Shown here: positions 1-8,250 of the stretch, piece by piece
Position numbering within the stretch: the stretch's first letter is position 1
Layout of the letters: each line of letters starts with the position of its first letter
Translations under genes and position numbers: made by a program
Notes under the pieces: generated by a model
Seen by the model: only the letters and a program-made list of their open reading frames with translations
What the model was told of the DNA's origin: nothing
Databases searched by the model: none
NCBI GenBank assembly: GCA_049513455.1
Contig: JBEKWB010000010.1
Location: forward strand, 35,057 to 99,056
DNA length: 64,000 nucleotides
Direction of reading: 5' to 3'
DNA from: Bog-473 sp049513455
Lineage (GTDB): Bacteria > Actinomycetota > Acidimicrobiia > Acidimicrobiales > RAAP-2

Positions 1-328
1 TCATCCCGGCATCGGCGGCCACCGCCACCACTTCGTCCGTCCACTGATCGAGCGCGTAGGAGTCCCGGTGATCGCTGTCACCGTGCCCGGAGAGGTCGAG
101 GGCCGCCACGCGGAACTCGTGGGCGAACATGGCGGCCACCGGGCTCCACCAGTGCGCGTGTGCTCCACCCCCGTGCACGAAGACCAGGCCCCGCCGGCCC
201 GGGTTCCCCCAGGCCAGGTAATGAATGGACGCCCCCGCCACCTCGACCCGCTCATCGGTCAGGGGCACGGCGATGGCGCGGGAGAACCACACCGGGGTGC
301 GGTGGGCCACCGCGGGCTTCTCGCTCAT
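1..328 (-). CDS. alpha/beta hydrolase, N-terminal part (runs off left edge)
   Basis: The frame opens at an ATG at 328 and stays open to base 1, so the protein is cut by the window edge after about 109 residues. The visible part has the start of an alpha/beta-hydrolase core: the oxyanion block FVHGGGAHAHWW near residues 50-61 and the strand-turn AALDLSGHGDSD near residues 74-85. The nucleophile elbow and catalytic histidine lie outside. It follows the ferredoxin gene by 17 bases and probably shares its transcript with the P450. The substrate is unknown; hydrolases beside P450s often act on esters or lactones made by the oxygenase, which is inference here. Confidence 0.8.
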   Translation of the reverse strand, partial: MSEKPAVAHRTPVWFSRAIAVPLTDERVEVAGASIHYLAWGNPGRRGLVFVHGGGAHAHWWSPVAAMFAHEFRVAALDLSGHGDSDHRDSYALDQWTDEVVAVAADAGM

Positions 329-345
329 GCGGCGGCGGGCAAGGC

Positions 346-540
346 CTAGTCGCCGACCCGCTCAATGGCGTATTCAGGGCAGTTGGCGATGGCAAGGTCG
401 GCCCTGTCCTCCAGCGCGGTTGGCACCTCGTCCACGATGACCGACGCCTGGCCGTAGTCATCGACCGCAAAGAGCTCCGGAGCCAAGGCGAAGCAGCGGG
501 CGTGGCCCTGGCACTTGTCGGGGTCGATGCGGATCTTCAC
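346..540 (-). CDS. 3Fe-4S type ferredoxin, P450 redox partner
   Basis: A 64-residue ferredoxin. I start it at the GTG at 540 because it overlaps the P450 stop as GTGA and gives the usual N-terminus KIRIDPDKC; a longer reading only adds arginine-rich sequence that shadows the P450 gene. Cluster ligands visible are Cys10, Cys16 and Cys54 (followed by Pro), with His13 where a fourth cysteine would sit, a pattern known in actinobacterial ferredoxins that feed electrons to P450s. The acidic body suits docking to a P450. The overlap implies translational coupling and near-equal synthesis with the oxygenase. A matching ferredoxin reductase is not in this window. Confidence 0.88.
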   Translation of the reverse strand: MKIRIDPDKCQGHARCFALAPELFAVDDYGQASVIVDEVPTALEDRADLAIANCPEYAIERVGD

Positions 541-1739
541 GGGAACACCACCGGCAGGACCCGAGGGCCCCTGACCTGACCGCCGGCCCACATGGTCTCT
601 GTCCCCTCCTGGAGGGCAAAGCTGGGTATGACATGGAGCCACTCCTCGAGGGCGACCCGTAGTTCCATGCGGGCCAGGTTGGATCCGGCGCAGCGGTGAA
701 TACCCGACCCGAACGCCACATGACGGTTGTGGGCGCGGTCGAGAAGAACGGCATCGGGGCGATCGAACACCTCGGGGTCGCGATTGGCCCCGGGGAAATT
801 CATCAGGACCTTGTCGCCCTCCTTCATGGGACAGCCCTCGTACTCGACGTCCCCGGTGACGACCCGGGCCATGGTCACCGGCGCGAAGGCCCGCAGGAGC
901 TCCTCAATGGCCGTCGGCATGAGGTCGGGCTCGGCGACGAGTCGTTTTTGATCCTCGGGGTGCGTGGCCAGGTGCCACAGGGAGGACCCGATGGCGCTCC
1001 ACGTCGTATCGACACCGGCGATCAGGACGAGAGCGGCCATGCCCAGGACGATGCCGTCGTCGAGCGGGGCGCCGTCGACCTCGGCCCCGAGAAGCTCACT
1101 CAGCAGATCATCCCCGGGAGCCCGCCGGCGAAGGTCCAGCTGGGACTGGAAGTAGGACAGGAGTTGGTCGGCACCATGGTTCCGTCGCTCCTCGTCGTCA
1201 GCAAACTCGAGGACGTCGCGCACCCACCCGGTGAACACGTCGGACATTTCGCTGGAGACACCCAGAATGCGGGCGATCACCCGGACCGGTATCTGCTGCG
1301 CGTAGTCGACCGCGGCATCCGCATGCCCGGTGTCGACGAAGTCAGTGAGAAGCCCCCGGCAGAGCTCGCGGGTCAGCGGCACGTAGCTCTCCACGCGTTG
1401 ATGCGAGAACCACGGCAGCAGGAGACGGCGCGTCCAGGTGTGCAGCGGGGGATCGGACGAAATCGGAGGGAGCCCGTACTCCAGTTGCGCTGCGCCCTCC
1501 TCGCCGGAGCCCATCGGGATCACCGCCACCTTGAGCGAGCTGAAATGCCCTATGTCGTGCGCAATGGCCGTGACGTCCTCGTAGCGGGTGGGGAGCCAGG
1601 TACTCCCGCGTCGATCGGTATGCGCGATCGGGCACGTGGCGCGCAAGTCGTCCCAGATGCCGAAGGGATCGGCGACATAGCGCGGGTCGAGGACATCGAA
1701 GTCAGTGCTCCAGTCGCTGACCGGCGCGGTACGCGGCAT
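537..1739 (-). CDS. cytochrome P450
   Basis: A soluble bacterial P450 of 400 residues, the normal length. The oxygen-binding I-helix reads AGVDTT (241-246), the ExxR pair is Glu280 and Arg283, and the heme loop is FGSGIHRC (343-350) with Cys350 as axial ligand. It inserts one oxygen atom from O2 into an organic substrate using electrons from the ferredoxin encoded directly downstream, whose start overlaps this stop. The hydrolase after that completes a three-gene run. CYP family and substrate cannot be fixed by eye. Confidence 0.95.
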   Translation of the reverse strand: MPRTAPVSDWSTDFDVLDPRYVADPFGIWDDLRATCPIAHTDRRGSTWLPTRYEDVTAIAHDIGHFSSLKVAVIPMGSGEEGAAQLEYGLPPISSDPPLHTWTRRLLLPWFSHQRVESYVPLTRELCRGLLTDFVDTGHADAAVDYAQQIPVRVIARILGVSSEMSDVFTGWVRDVLEFADDEERRNHGADQLLSYFQSQLDLRRRAPGDDLLSELLGAEVDGAPLDDGIVLGMAALVLIAGVDTTWSAIGSSLWHLATHPEDQKRLVAEPDLMPTAIEELLRAFAPVTMARVVTGDVEYEGCPMKEGDKVLMNFPGANRDPEVFDRPDAVLLDRAHNRHVAFGSGIHRCAGSNLARMELRVALEEWLHVIPSFALQEGTETMWAGGQVRGPRVLPVVFP

Positions 1740-1793
1740 CGGGGTCCCCCAATCGGGCCGAGGTGACAGGACGTCGACCTCCTCCGCCGCATT

Positions 1794-2624
1794 TTACCCA
1801 GCCGGCTCGAGGGCGTAGACCAGCGAAACCTGCGCCGTCTGGGTCTGCTGGCCCGAGGAGATCGGAACCTCCGCCGCGCTGGTGTTTCCGGTCGCCGAGG
1901 GGAGCGCCAGCTGGTCGAAGCCGGGCTCCACTGCCTGTGACTGGTCGGTCAGGGTGCACACCGGCCCGAGTGATCGTCCGGCCGCCTGGGCCAGCGCGCG
2001 CGCATGCGCCTCGGCCTGGGCCGCCGCCCGGGCCCGGGCCCGGTTCTGGCCGATGCTGGGGTCAGCCGACGAGAACCCGATGGATTCGATCTGCAGGGCA
2101 TTGCCGGCGGACCCCACCACTGCATCGATGATCGCACCCGACTTCGCGATGTCCCGCAAGGTGGCCGTGACGGTGTTGTCCACCTCGTAGCCCGTCAGGG
2201 TCGGGACCCCCTTGGGGTACACGTACTGAGGCTGGAGCGAGAGACCCGAGGTCGAGATGTCCTTGGCCTGCACTCCCCCGCTTTCGAAGGTCGACAGGGC
2301 GCGGGCGGCATCGGCATTGTCGGTGGCCAACGCGGCGGCCGCGCTCGGACCTCCCGCATTCACCTGCACCACGACGGTAAGGAGGTCCGGCGAGACGGTC
2401 GCCTGACCGGTGCCCACCACGGACAGCTTCGGAGCCGTCGGGGCGCATGACGCCTGCCTGGCGCCACGTTCGGAGCGGGCGAGCGTCAGCCCCAGGGCGA
2501 CGCCGGCGACGACGACCGCGAGCCCCACTGCCCCAACCAGCAGGGAGCTCCTGGGCGGTCGACGGTCTCTCCCCGCTGGGACCGGCCCCGGGACATCGCG
2601 ACGTTCTTCGCTGGCGTCTGGCAT
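1794..2624 (-). CDS. SIMPL-domain (DUF541) membrane-anchored protein
   Basis: A 276-residue protein starting at the ATG at 2624, which has AAGGAG nine bases upstream; longer readings lack this site. The order is a short basic cytoplasmic tail, one membrane segment at about 27-50 (SSLLVGAVGLAVVVAGVALG), then an exported SIMPL domain containing VVGTGQATVSPD and TGYEVDNTVTATLRD. The family forms oligomeric periplasmic or surface proteins of unclear biochemical role, sometimes linked to stress tolerance. It is transcribed in the same direction as the P450 gene 54 bases on, but the function gives no reason to tie them together. Confidence 0.88.
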   Translation of the reverse strand: MPDASEERRDVPGPVPAGRDRRPPRSSLLVGAVGLAVVVAGVALGLTLARSERGARQASCAPTAPKLSVVGTGQATVSPDLLTVVVQVNAGGPSAAAALATDNADAARALSTFESGGVQAKDISTSGLSLQPQYVYPKGVPTLTGYEVDNTVTATLRDIAKSGAIIDAVVGSAGNALQIESIGFSSADPSIGQNRARARAAAQAEAHARALAQAAGRSLGPVCTLTDQSQAVEPGFDQLALPSATGNTSAAEVPISSGQQTQTAQVSLVYALEPAG

Positions 2625-2791
2625 CTGGAGAAACTCCTTGGCTGGCCTCGGAAGCGGGTCGTGCCGCCCCGCCTCAATTGACGCCGCCACGACCCGGTTG
2701 GTTCGCGCCCGGTCGACGCCACCGCCGCCCCGGCTACGACGAGGCGTCCGTGGGTGGACCGGCGTGCGGAAGGGGATGGGTGCGGGGCCGC

Positions 2792-3544
2792 TCAGGCACC
2801 CGTGAAGCGGGGCTCCCGGCGCGCCGCGCTCGCCGCGAGGCCTTCGGCGAAGTCCGACGAGCGGCGCAACCGCTCCTGCTCGGCACATTCGTGGTCCATG
2901 GCAAGACGGAGCCGATCGACGAGTCCCAGCCGTAGCGTGGCGCGGATGGACCGCACCGCCAACGGACCCGCGCCGGACAGAGTACGGGCGTACGCCGTCG
3001 CGGCGGGAAGCAGGTCGTCATCGTCAACGAGCTCGTCGCAGAGGCCGAGCGCACGCGCCTCTCCTCCATCAACACGGCGACCGGAATAGAGAAGGTCGGC
3101 GGCTCGCTGCTCGCCCACCGCCCGGGGCAGGGTGACCGTCAGACCAAACCCGTGGTGAAAGCCCAGCCGTGAGAAGTTGGCGCTGAAGCGGCTCCCCGGA
3201 GTGGCGATGCGGAAGTCAGCCGACAGGGCCAGACCGAGTCCCCCACCGATCGCCGCACCCTGCACGGCGGCGACGACGGGGAGGGGCGCCGCAAAGATGC
3301 GCAGGGCGTTGCGGTAGAGCGCCGCGATGTCCTGCTCCTTGTTGTTGGCAAAGTCGAGACCGGCACAGAAGTGCTTGCCCTCCGATCGCAGGACGATCGC
3401 CCGGCAGCTGGTGCTCTCCGCCAGCTCCTCGTAGGCGTCGGCCACGGCTCCGAGAAGCGCCGTGTCGAAGAAGTTGTTGGGAGGGCGGTGCAGGCAGACC
3501 AGCGACACGTACTCCTCGACCGCGTCGACGGATACCTCGCTCAC
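2792..3544 (-). CDS. enoyl-CoA hydratase/isomerase family (crotonase)
   Basis: A 250-residue crotonase begun at the GTG at 3544, which overlaps the acetyltransferase stop as GTGA. The CoA and oxyanion-hole blocks are present (GKHFCAGLDF and GAAIGGGLGLALSADFR). In the segment that normally carries the first catalytic glutamate the sequence is NFSRLGFHHGFG, so that glutamate is absent; the second position appears as Asp in RAADLLYSG. Classical hydration of enoyl-CoA is therefore doubtful, and isomerase, hydrolase or decarboxylase chemistry of the superfamily is possible. The C-terminus ends EPRFTGA. Confidence 0.88.
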   Translation of the reverse strand: MSEVSVDAVEEYVSLVCLHRPPNNFFDTALLGAVADAYEELAESTSCRAIVLRSEGKHFCAGLDFANNKEQDIAALYRNALRIFAAPLPVVAAVQGAAIGGGLGLALSADFRIATPGSRFSANFSRLGFHHGFGLTVTLPRAVGEQRAADLLYSGRRVDGGEARALGLCDELVDDDDLLPAATAYARTLSGAGPLAVRSIRATLRLGLVDRLRLAMDHECAEQERLRRSSDFAEGLAASAARREPRFTGA

Positions 3545-4068
3545 CGGCCCTCCTCCTCCAGGCTGCGCCAATAGACGACGGCATCCTCCCCGTCCACAGC
3601 GGCCGGTATCCGGCCCACTTCTTGAAAACCCAATTGGCGGTACATCTGACGCGCCGGATTGGATGCGAAGACCAGATTGAACTGCATCGCGTCGAATCCG
3701 AGCCGGCGGGCCTCGTGAAGCGAGTGCTCCACCAGCCGGCGCCCCAGTCCTTTGCCACGATGCGACTCGAGGACGAAATAGCCCGCATTCGAGATGTGCG
3801 ACGCCTTCCCCACGAAATTCGGCTTGACGTAGTACGCACCGACCAATCGCCCGCCGACACGTGCGATCCACACCGCCGAAGAATGAGCGATCCAGTAGTC
3901 GTCGAACGCCTCCCGGGACAGCGGGGGCTCGTGGGGAAACCCGGCGCCGGAGTCGACGATCTGGGCATACGCCGCGAAGAGCTCGTCATGGTCGCCGGCC
4001 ACGGCCCGGCTGAGCTCGGCCGGTGCCACGACCGCTTCCTCGGCGGTCGTCACCTCGGTCTCACGCAT
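3541..4068 (-). CDS. GNAT family N-acetyltransferase
   Basis: A 175-residue GNAT protein. The acetyl-CoA pyrophosphate loop is HRGKGLGRRL at about 104-113, preceded by the beta strand ISNAGYFVLES and followed by the NLVFASNPARQMYRQLGF block typical of the C-terminal half. Its ATG lies inside the last codons of the decayed dioxygenase upstream (ATGCGTGA), and its stop overlaps the crotonase start, so three frames are stitched together. Such enzymes acetylate a primary amine of a small molecule or protein; the acceptor is unknown. Confidence 0.9.
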   Translation of the reverse strand: MRETEVTTAEEAVVAPAELSRAVAGDHDELFAAYAQIVDSGAGFPHEPPLSREAFDDYWIAHSSAVWIARVGGRLVGAYYVKPNFVGKASHISNAGYFVLESHRGKGLGRRLVEHSLHEARRLGFDAMQFNLVFASNPARQMYRQLGFQEVGRIPAAVDGEDAVVYWRSLEEEGR

Positions 4069-4300
4069 CCGCGTCCGTTCGTGCCGCGGCTACGGAGCCG
4101 GTGCCGAAGCCGACGGCACCGATTCCCGGTCGAGCAACCTCGATCGGATCGCGGAGATCGTCGATGTAGCCCAATGCACTGGTTCTCCTCCTGGCGCAAC
4201 CAGGCCATGTTGTAGGTGATGTTGGCCCCAATGCGCGTCGAGTCCGTCTGGTTCTCTCCGCCGCCGTGGTACACGCTCCCAGAGTAGAAGATGGCGTCCG
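4061..4300 (-). pseudogene. phytanoyl-CoA dioxygenase remnant (C-terminal, deleted)
   Basis: Two pieces of a phytanoyl-CoA dioxygenase-like protein lie in different frames. The upstream piece (about 4300-4179) reads DAIFYSGSVYHGGGENQTD and ends MAWLRQEENQ, which matches the family's iron-site histidine region. The downstream piece (about 4177-4061) reads ALGYIDDLRDPIE and runs to a stop at 4061. In relatives, roughly 25-30 residues separate these blocks; here they join directly with a frame change, so an internal deletion is likely. The N-terminal two thirds, including the HxD iron ligands, is missing and replaced by exporter sequence. Not functional as an oxygenase. Confidence 0.8.
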
Positions 4301-5009
4301 CCGCCACCGCCTCGGCCACCACCTCCGGTGGGGCCGTGCGGGACAGGCGTGCCAGTGCCACCGCTCCCGGCCAGCAGCCCCACGGCCAGGGGCAGCGCGG
4401 CGGTCCAGCGGACCGGCCCGAACAGGGCGAAGCCGACTGCGGCGACGATGTCGGACACACCCAGGAGCACATTCTTCAGAGCGTTGGCACGCCGGAGGTC
4501 CTGATCGACTGTCAACAGGAGCAGGGCGAGGACCATGACGCCCGAGCCGGCACCGAAGTAGCCGTCGTACACCGAGACAGCGAACAACCCACCGGGCAGC
4601 AGGTAGCGATCGATACGACCGAACCGGTCCTCCCGCCAGGTGGAGATGCGCGGCTGCAGGAGCAGGGCTACCGAGGCGAAGACCAGGAGAAACGGGACGA
4701 TCCGCCTGAAGAGGCGACCGGGGTACACAGCAGCAGCGCTGCGCCGGCGGCACCTCCCGCGGCAGCCACGACAGCCCACCGTCGGATCCACGGCCACTGC
4801 CCGCGCAACTCGGGCCGGGACCCCAACGCCGATCCCGGCAGGCACGTCACGAATGCCACTGCCTGCGTGACGTTCGCCGGCAGCGGCGGGATACCGACCT
4901 CGAGCAGCGCCGGATACGAGATCAGCGAGGTGATGCCGCCCGCGGACCCCACCGCACCGGCCAGGGCGCCGGCCGCCAACAGCAGCGCGTCGTCGGCGGG
5001 CGAAGTCAC
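4301..5009 (-). pseudogene. TauE/SafE (TSUP) exporter, frameshifted and fused to a dioxygenase remnant
   Basis: Starts at a GTG at 5009 with a clear TSUP N-terminus: a membrane segment LLLAAGALAGAVGSAGGITS and the PALLEVGIPPLPANVTQA block. Near 4728 the homologous frame shifts by one base in a C run (between LLLCTP and GRLFRRIVPFLLVF), continues through YDGYFGAGSGVMVLAL, and shifts back near 4365 (GLLAG to AVALARLSRTAPPEV). The two shifts cancel, so the original frame is regained before the sequence turns into the dioxygenase fragment near 4300. Both shifts sit in short homopolymers and could be sequencing errors, but the chimeric 3' end argues for real decay. TSUP proteins export sulfite or organosulfonates. 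Confidence 0.75.
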
Positions 5010-5084
5010 GGCATCTCGACGCGAGGCGAACTCCGGAAACGGCTCGCGGGTCGCCGTGCCTTACGGTGGCACGGACCTCAGGTC

Positions 5085-5342
5085 CTAGCCGCCGAATTCG
5101 GTGAGGTAGCTGACCGGGTGGTCCATGCCGAGTTCAGCGAAGCGCTCGTTGAGGGCATGCGCGATCACATCACGGTCATACGGGGAGGGAACGAGTGCTC
5201 CCGAGAGGTATGCCTCGAGCTCGAACCCCGTACTCATCCCGCCCAATTCGAAATAGCGCAACCACAGCTCGCCGTGGGAGAGCCCGGCCTCCTGCCGGTA
5301 GGAATCGAGCGCACGGCGGGCGTCCATCGCAGGATCGATCAT
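5085..5342 (-). CDS. small conserved-looking protein of unknown function after an ANTAR regulator
   Basis: An 85-residue acidic protein whose ATG overlaps the stop of the STAS-GAF-ANTAR regulator (ATGA at 5342-5339), a strong sign of coupled translation. It has no cysteines, no membrane segment and no signal peptide, and looks all-helical (ARRALDSYRQEAGLSHGELW and HALNERFAELGMD). I do not recognise a family. The overlap suggests it works with, or modulates, the regulator encoded upstream. Confidence 0.75.
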   Translation of the reverse strand: MIDPAMDARRALDSYRQEAGLSHGELWLRYFELGGMSTGFELEAYLSGALVPSPYDRDVIAHALNERFAELGMDHPVSYLTEFGG

Positions 5343-6451
5343 GCCGCCCCCCCTTCGGGCGCTCGCTCCGGTCGGCCCACCGAGCGCACGATCGCCTCGG
5401 CCCGAGCACGCAGCGTCGTGCCCTGGTGCAGCGAGAGCCGCAGCAGGGAGTTGAAGGCACCCTCCTCGTCGGTCCCCTCCTGGTCCATGATGATCCCCTT
5501 GGCCAGGGAGAGCACCTCCCGGTTCCGCAACGCCTCTTGGAACCGGAGCGCCATTTGCGGGTCGCTCACATCGATGTGCGCATCACCGAGGATGACCGAT
5601 GCCTTGTCGGCGAAGGTCGCTGCCGCCTGCTGGTCTTTGACCTCGAACGTCGTAGCCGTGCGGGAGTAGATGTTGAGCGCGCCGACCGGTTGGTCAAAGG
5701 CCCGGAGTGGAGAGGACAGGATCGCCTTGATCCCCAGCGCGCGGGCCCGGGGAGTGAACGCCGGCCAGCGGGTCTCGGTGTCGAGTGATTCGGCATGGAA
5801 CCAGTGGCCTTTCACGGAGGCATCGACGCACGGGCCTTCACTGGTTGCGTACTGGTCGGCATCCATCTCCATGATCGTCCGGTCGCTGGCCGCCACCGTC
5901 GAGAGGACCCCATGGCGCCGAAGCGAGACACTGACGCCGTCCGCATCACCGATGCTCGTGAGGGCCAGTTCGACCACGAGGTTCAGCGCGCCGTCCACGA
6001 CGTCGGGATCCGTCGGCAGGCCCGCCACTCGGCGGAGATCCTGCGCGGAGAGGCTCGACCCGAACCGCTGCGATACGACATCGGCGACGCCGAGCTGCTC
6101 CGGTCCCAGATGCCCGTTCCCGGGCGAGGTCTGTTCGAGGGGGGCCTTCTCCGCACTACTGAGGTGGCGGTTCACCAGGGCCGAAGGTGACTGGATCATC
6201 AGGGCCACACCGACTCCGACCAGACGGCTCTCGGCGTTGGAGATGACAACCAGTCCTGCATCCCCGATGAAGACCACCTCCGCCAGGTCGAGGACCAGCG
6301 ACGTAGGCTTGCGGTCTATCGCTGCGTTGATGATTGTCGTCAATTCGAAGGCAGCGATGTCGTCGACCCCGCCGCGCAGCGCAACGGTCGCCTCCCGACC
6401 CTCGAAGGTGGTCGCCGCGCTGAACTGAGGGATTGGACTGCTCGAATGCAC
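5339..6451 (-). CDS. STAS-GAF-ANTAR signalling protein
   Basis: A 370-residue regulator with three modules. Residues about 12-110 form a STAS domain of the anti-sigma-antagonist type (VLDLAEVVFIGDAGLVVISN, though the usual phosphorylated Ser/Thr in the D-S-S-G position is not obvious). Residues about 130-290 form a GAF sensor domain (TSEGPCVDASVKGHWFHAE, LGIKAILSSPLRAF). Residues about 300-360 form an ANTAR domain (ALRNREVLSLAKGIIMDQEG), which binds RNA hairpins and relieves transcription termination in known members. This combination is common in actinobacteria. Starts at GTG 6451; a hairpin lies in its leader at 6508-6536. Confidence 0.92.
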   Translation of the reverse strand: MHSSSPIPQFSAATTFEGREATVALRGGVDDIAAFELTTIINAAIDRKPTSLVLDLAEVVFIGDAGLVVISNAESRLVGVGVALMIQSPSALVNRHLSSAEKAPLEQTSPGNGHLGPEQLGVADVVSQRFGSSLSAQDLRRVAGLPTDPDVVDGALNLVVELALTSIGDADGVSVSLRRHGVLSTVAASDRTIMEMDADQYATSEGPCVDASVKGHWFHAESLDTETRWPAFTPRARALGIKAILSSPLRAFDQPVGALNIYSRTATTFEVKDQQAAATFADKASVILGDAHIDVSDPQMALRFQEALRNREVLSLAKGIIMDQEGTDEEGAFNSLLRLSLHQGTTLRARAEAIVRSVGRPERAPEGGAA

Positions 6452-6507
6452 GGATATGCACCTCGTGCTCAGAGGGCGTCCGTCACCCGGTACAACCAGC
6501 AGTCGAT

Positions 6508-6536
6508 CCCAAGGGGGAGCTGAGCAGGCCCTTGGG
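6508..6536 (-). promoter_or_regulatory. 8-bp inverted repeat in leader of the ANTAR gene
   Basis: CCCAAGGG at 6508-6515 and CCCTTGGG at 6529-6536 are perfect complements with a 13-base loop, 57 bases upstream of the GTG start of the STAS-GAF-ANTAR gene. It could fold in that gene's leader RNA. The remainder of the 280-base divergent gap (6452-6731) shows no gene that I can support; it should hold the promoters of the regulator and of the aldolase. Confidence 0.35.
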
Positions 6537-6731
6537 CCCTTTGGATGCAGGTGTGGGCTGTCCTCTCGGATCCCTCACTGTAGAAGGGGCACTGCTCACT
6601 CGTTATGCTACTCCCATTTTCAGGATTGGGGAAGATGGAACGGGACGCCCCACTCCGGGTAGCACCACCCATCCCACTACGATTCTGGCGCCATTGGAGG
6701 AGCAGTCTCTAAAGCTGGGAGAGGAACCTGG

Positions 6732-7397
6732 ATGAGCGATCTACTTTTGGGTGAGGCACGGGAAGCCGTGGCGGGTGCGAGTCGGCACCTGGCCGAGAAA
6801 GGCCTGGTCATCGGGACCGCCGGCAACATCTCCGCCCGCCAGGGAGATCTGATCGCGGTGACCCCCACCGGGGCCGACCTGGGTGCCGTCACGGCCGAGA
6901 TGGTGACGATCATCGACCTCGACGGTGGCCATGTAGATGGTGATCTCGCCGCCACATCGGAGGTCCCACTGCACACCGGCATTTACGCGGCGACGAATGC
7001 CCTCGCCGTCACCCACGCCCATGCCATGGCCTCCACCGCCCTGTCGTGCACTCACGACGAGTTGCCCCCGCTGCACTACAGCTGCCTCGGGCTGGGGGGC
7101 GCTCCTCGAACGGCGGCCTACGCCACATTCGGATCCCCGGAGTTGGCGAAGAATGTGATCGAAGCCCTCGAAGGGCGTAACGCAGCCATGATGCAGAACC
7201 ATGGTTCCGTCGCCTACGGGAGCACCATGGAACAAGCCGTCGAGCGTCTCGAGCTCCTCGAATGGTTGGCCGAGTTGTACTGGCGCGCGTCCTCCATGGG
7301 AACCCCGCGGGTCCTGACCGACAAGGACTTCGAAGACATAATCAACGCCGCAATAACGGGGCGCTACGGCGTCATGAGAAAGGTCGAGAAGGGCTAG
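6732..7397 (+). CDS. class II aldolase (L-fuculose-phosphate aldolase-like)
   Basis: A 221-residue class II aldolase/adducin-fold protein. The phosphate-binding block GTAGNIS is at 28-34, the general acid/metal Glu77 is in SEVPLH, and the zinc ligands His95, His97 (THAHA) and His157 (QNHG) match the FucA arrangement. It would cleave or form a C-C bond with a sugar phosphate such as L-fuculose-1-phosphate, giving dihydroxyacetone phosphate and an aldehyde; related enzymes include epimerases and 5-(methylthio)ribulose-phosphate dehydratase. GGAGAGGAACCTGG precedes the ATG. Convergent with adenylate kinase 23 bases away. No sugar kinase or isomerase neighbours, so the substrate stays open. Confidence 0.88.
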   Translation: MSDLLLGEAREAVAGASRHLAEKGLVIGTAGNISARQGDLIAVTPTGADLGAVTAEMVTIIDLDGGHVDGDLAATSEVPLHTGIYAATNALAVTHAHAMASTALSCTHDELPPLHYSCLGLGGAPRTAAYATFGSPELAKNVIEALEGRNAAMMQNHGSVAYGSTMEQAVERLELLEWLAELYWRASSMGTPRVLTDKDFEDIINAAITGRYGVMRKVEKG

Positions 7398-7420
7398 CAC
7401 GCGCGCCGGCGGCAGCCCGT

Positions 7421-8071
7421 TCAGGTGGACTTCATCGGAGGCAGGCCGAACCGCTCGCGGATGCTGGCGTGGACCTCCTCGACCGAGCGGGTGGCGTCAA
7501 TAGTGGCCACGAATTCCTTGCGCTCGAAGATCGCGATCAAAGGCTTGGTCTCTTCGTGGTAGTCCTTCACGCGCACCGCCAGCGCCATCGGATTGTCATC
7601 GGCACGCGCCACCAGTTCTCCCTGGCAGATGTCGCAGACGCCTTCACGAATGGGTCTATGGGCAATGAGGTTGTAGTCCATTCCGCACTGTTGGCACAGC
7701 CGCCGGGCCAGCACCCGACGCGTGACCTCCTCGTCGGGCAGGTGGAGGTTGATGACCCCGTCGATGTCGTAACTCTCGAGGAAGAACTCGGCCTGGCGCG
7801 CCGTCCGGGGAAAGCCGTCGATGACGAAGCCGAAATTCCAGTCGTGGTTGGCCAGGCGCTCCCGAACGACCGCCTCGACAAGAGCGTCGTCCACCAGCTT
7901 GCCGCTGGCCATGATGCGCTTCACCTGGGCCCCGAGCTTGGTGTGATGCTGCACGTTCCACCGGAAGGTGTCGCCGACGCTGAAGTGCTCGAGATCCAGG
8001 TCATCGGCCAACAACTTGGCCTGAGTCCCCTTCCCACTCCCCTGAATTCCCATGATGATGAACTTGCGCAT
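7421..8071 (-). CDS. adk: adenylate kinase with zinc-type LID
   Basis: A 216-residue adenylate kinase-like nucleoside monophosphate kinase. The P-loop is GIQGSGKGT (8-16); GFVIDGFPRT at 81-90 is the family signature; the LID region carries Cys126, Cys129, Cys146 and Cys149, the four-cysteine zinc site. It would interconvert ATP, AMP and ADP. It stands outside the ribosomal-protein/secY operon where actinobacterial adk usually lies, and the N-terminus and spacing (VRRERLANHDWNFGF) are somewhat unusual, so this may be a second, non-housekeeping copy. That cannot be decided from this window. Confidence 0.85.
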   Translation of the reverse strand: MRKFIIMGIQGSGKGTQAKLLADDLDLEHFSVGDTFRWNVQHHTKLGAQVKRIMASGKLVDDALVEAVVRERLANHDWNFGFVIDGFPRTARQAEFFLESYDIDGVINLHLPDEEVTRRVLARRLCQQCGMDYNLIAHRPIREGVCDICQGELVARADDNPMALAVRVKDYHEETKPLIAIFERKEFVATIDATRSVEEVHASIRERFGLPPMKST

Positions 8072-8250
8072 GCCCGATCACTCCTCGAGCGCCCGCCACA
8101 CTCGCCTAGTCCAACGCCAGGGACGAGCGTAATGCTCGGATCTCCGGCGCCCGTTCCCAGCTCGCCGCAGGGCGAGAACACGGATGGGGTCACTCCCGAG
8201 GATGCACCCGTCTTCTCAACCCGAGGTCGCTGCGACGACAATGACGGGGT

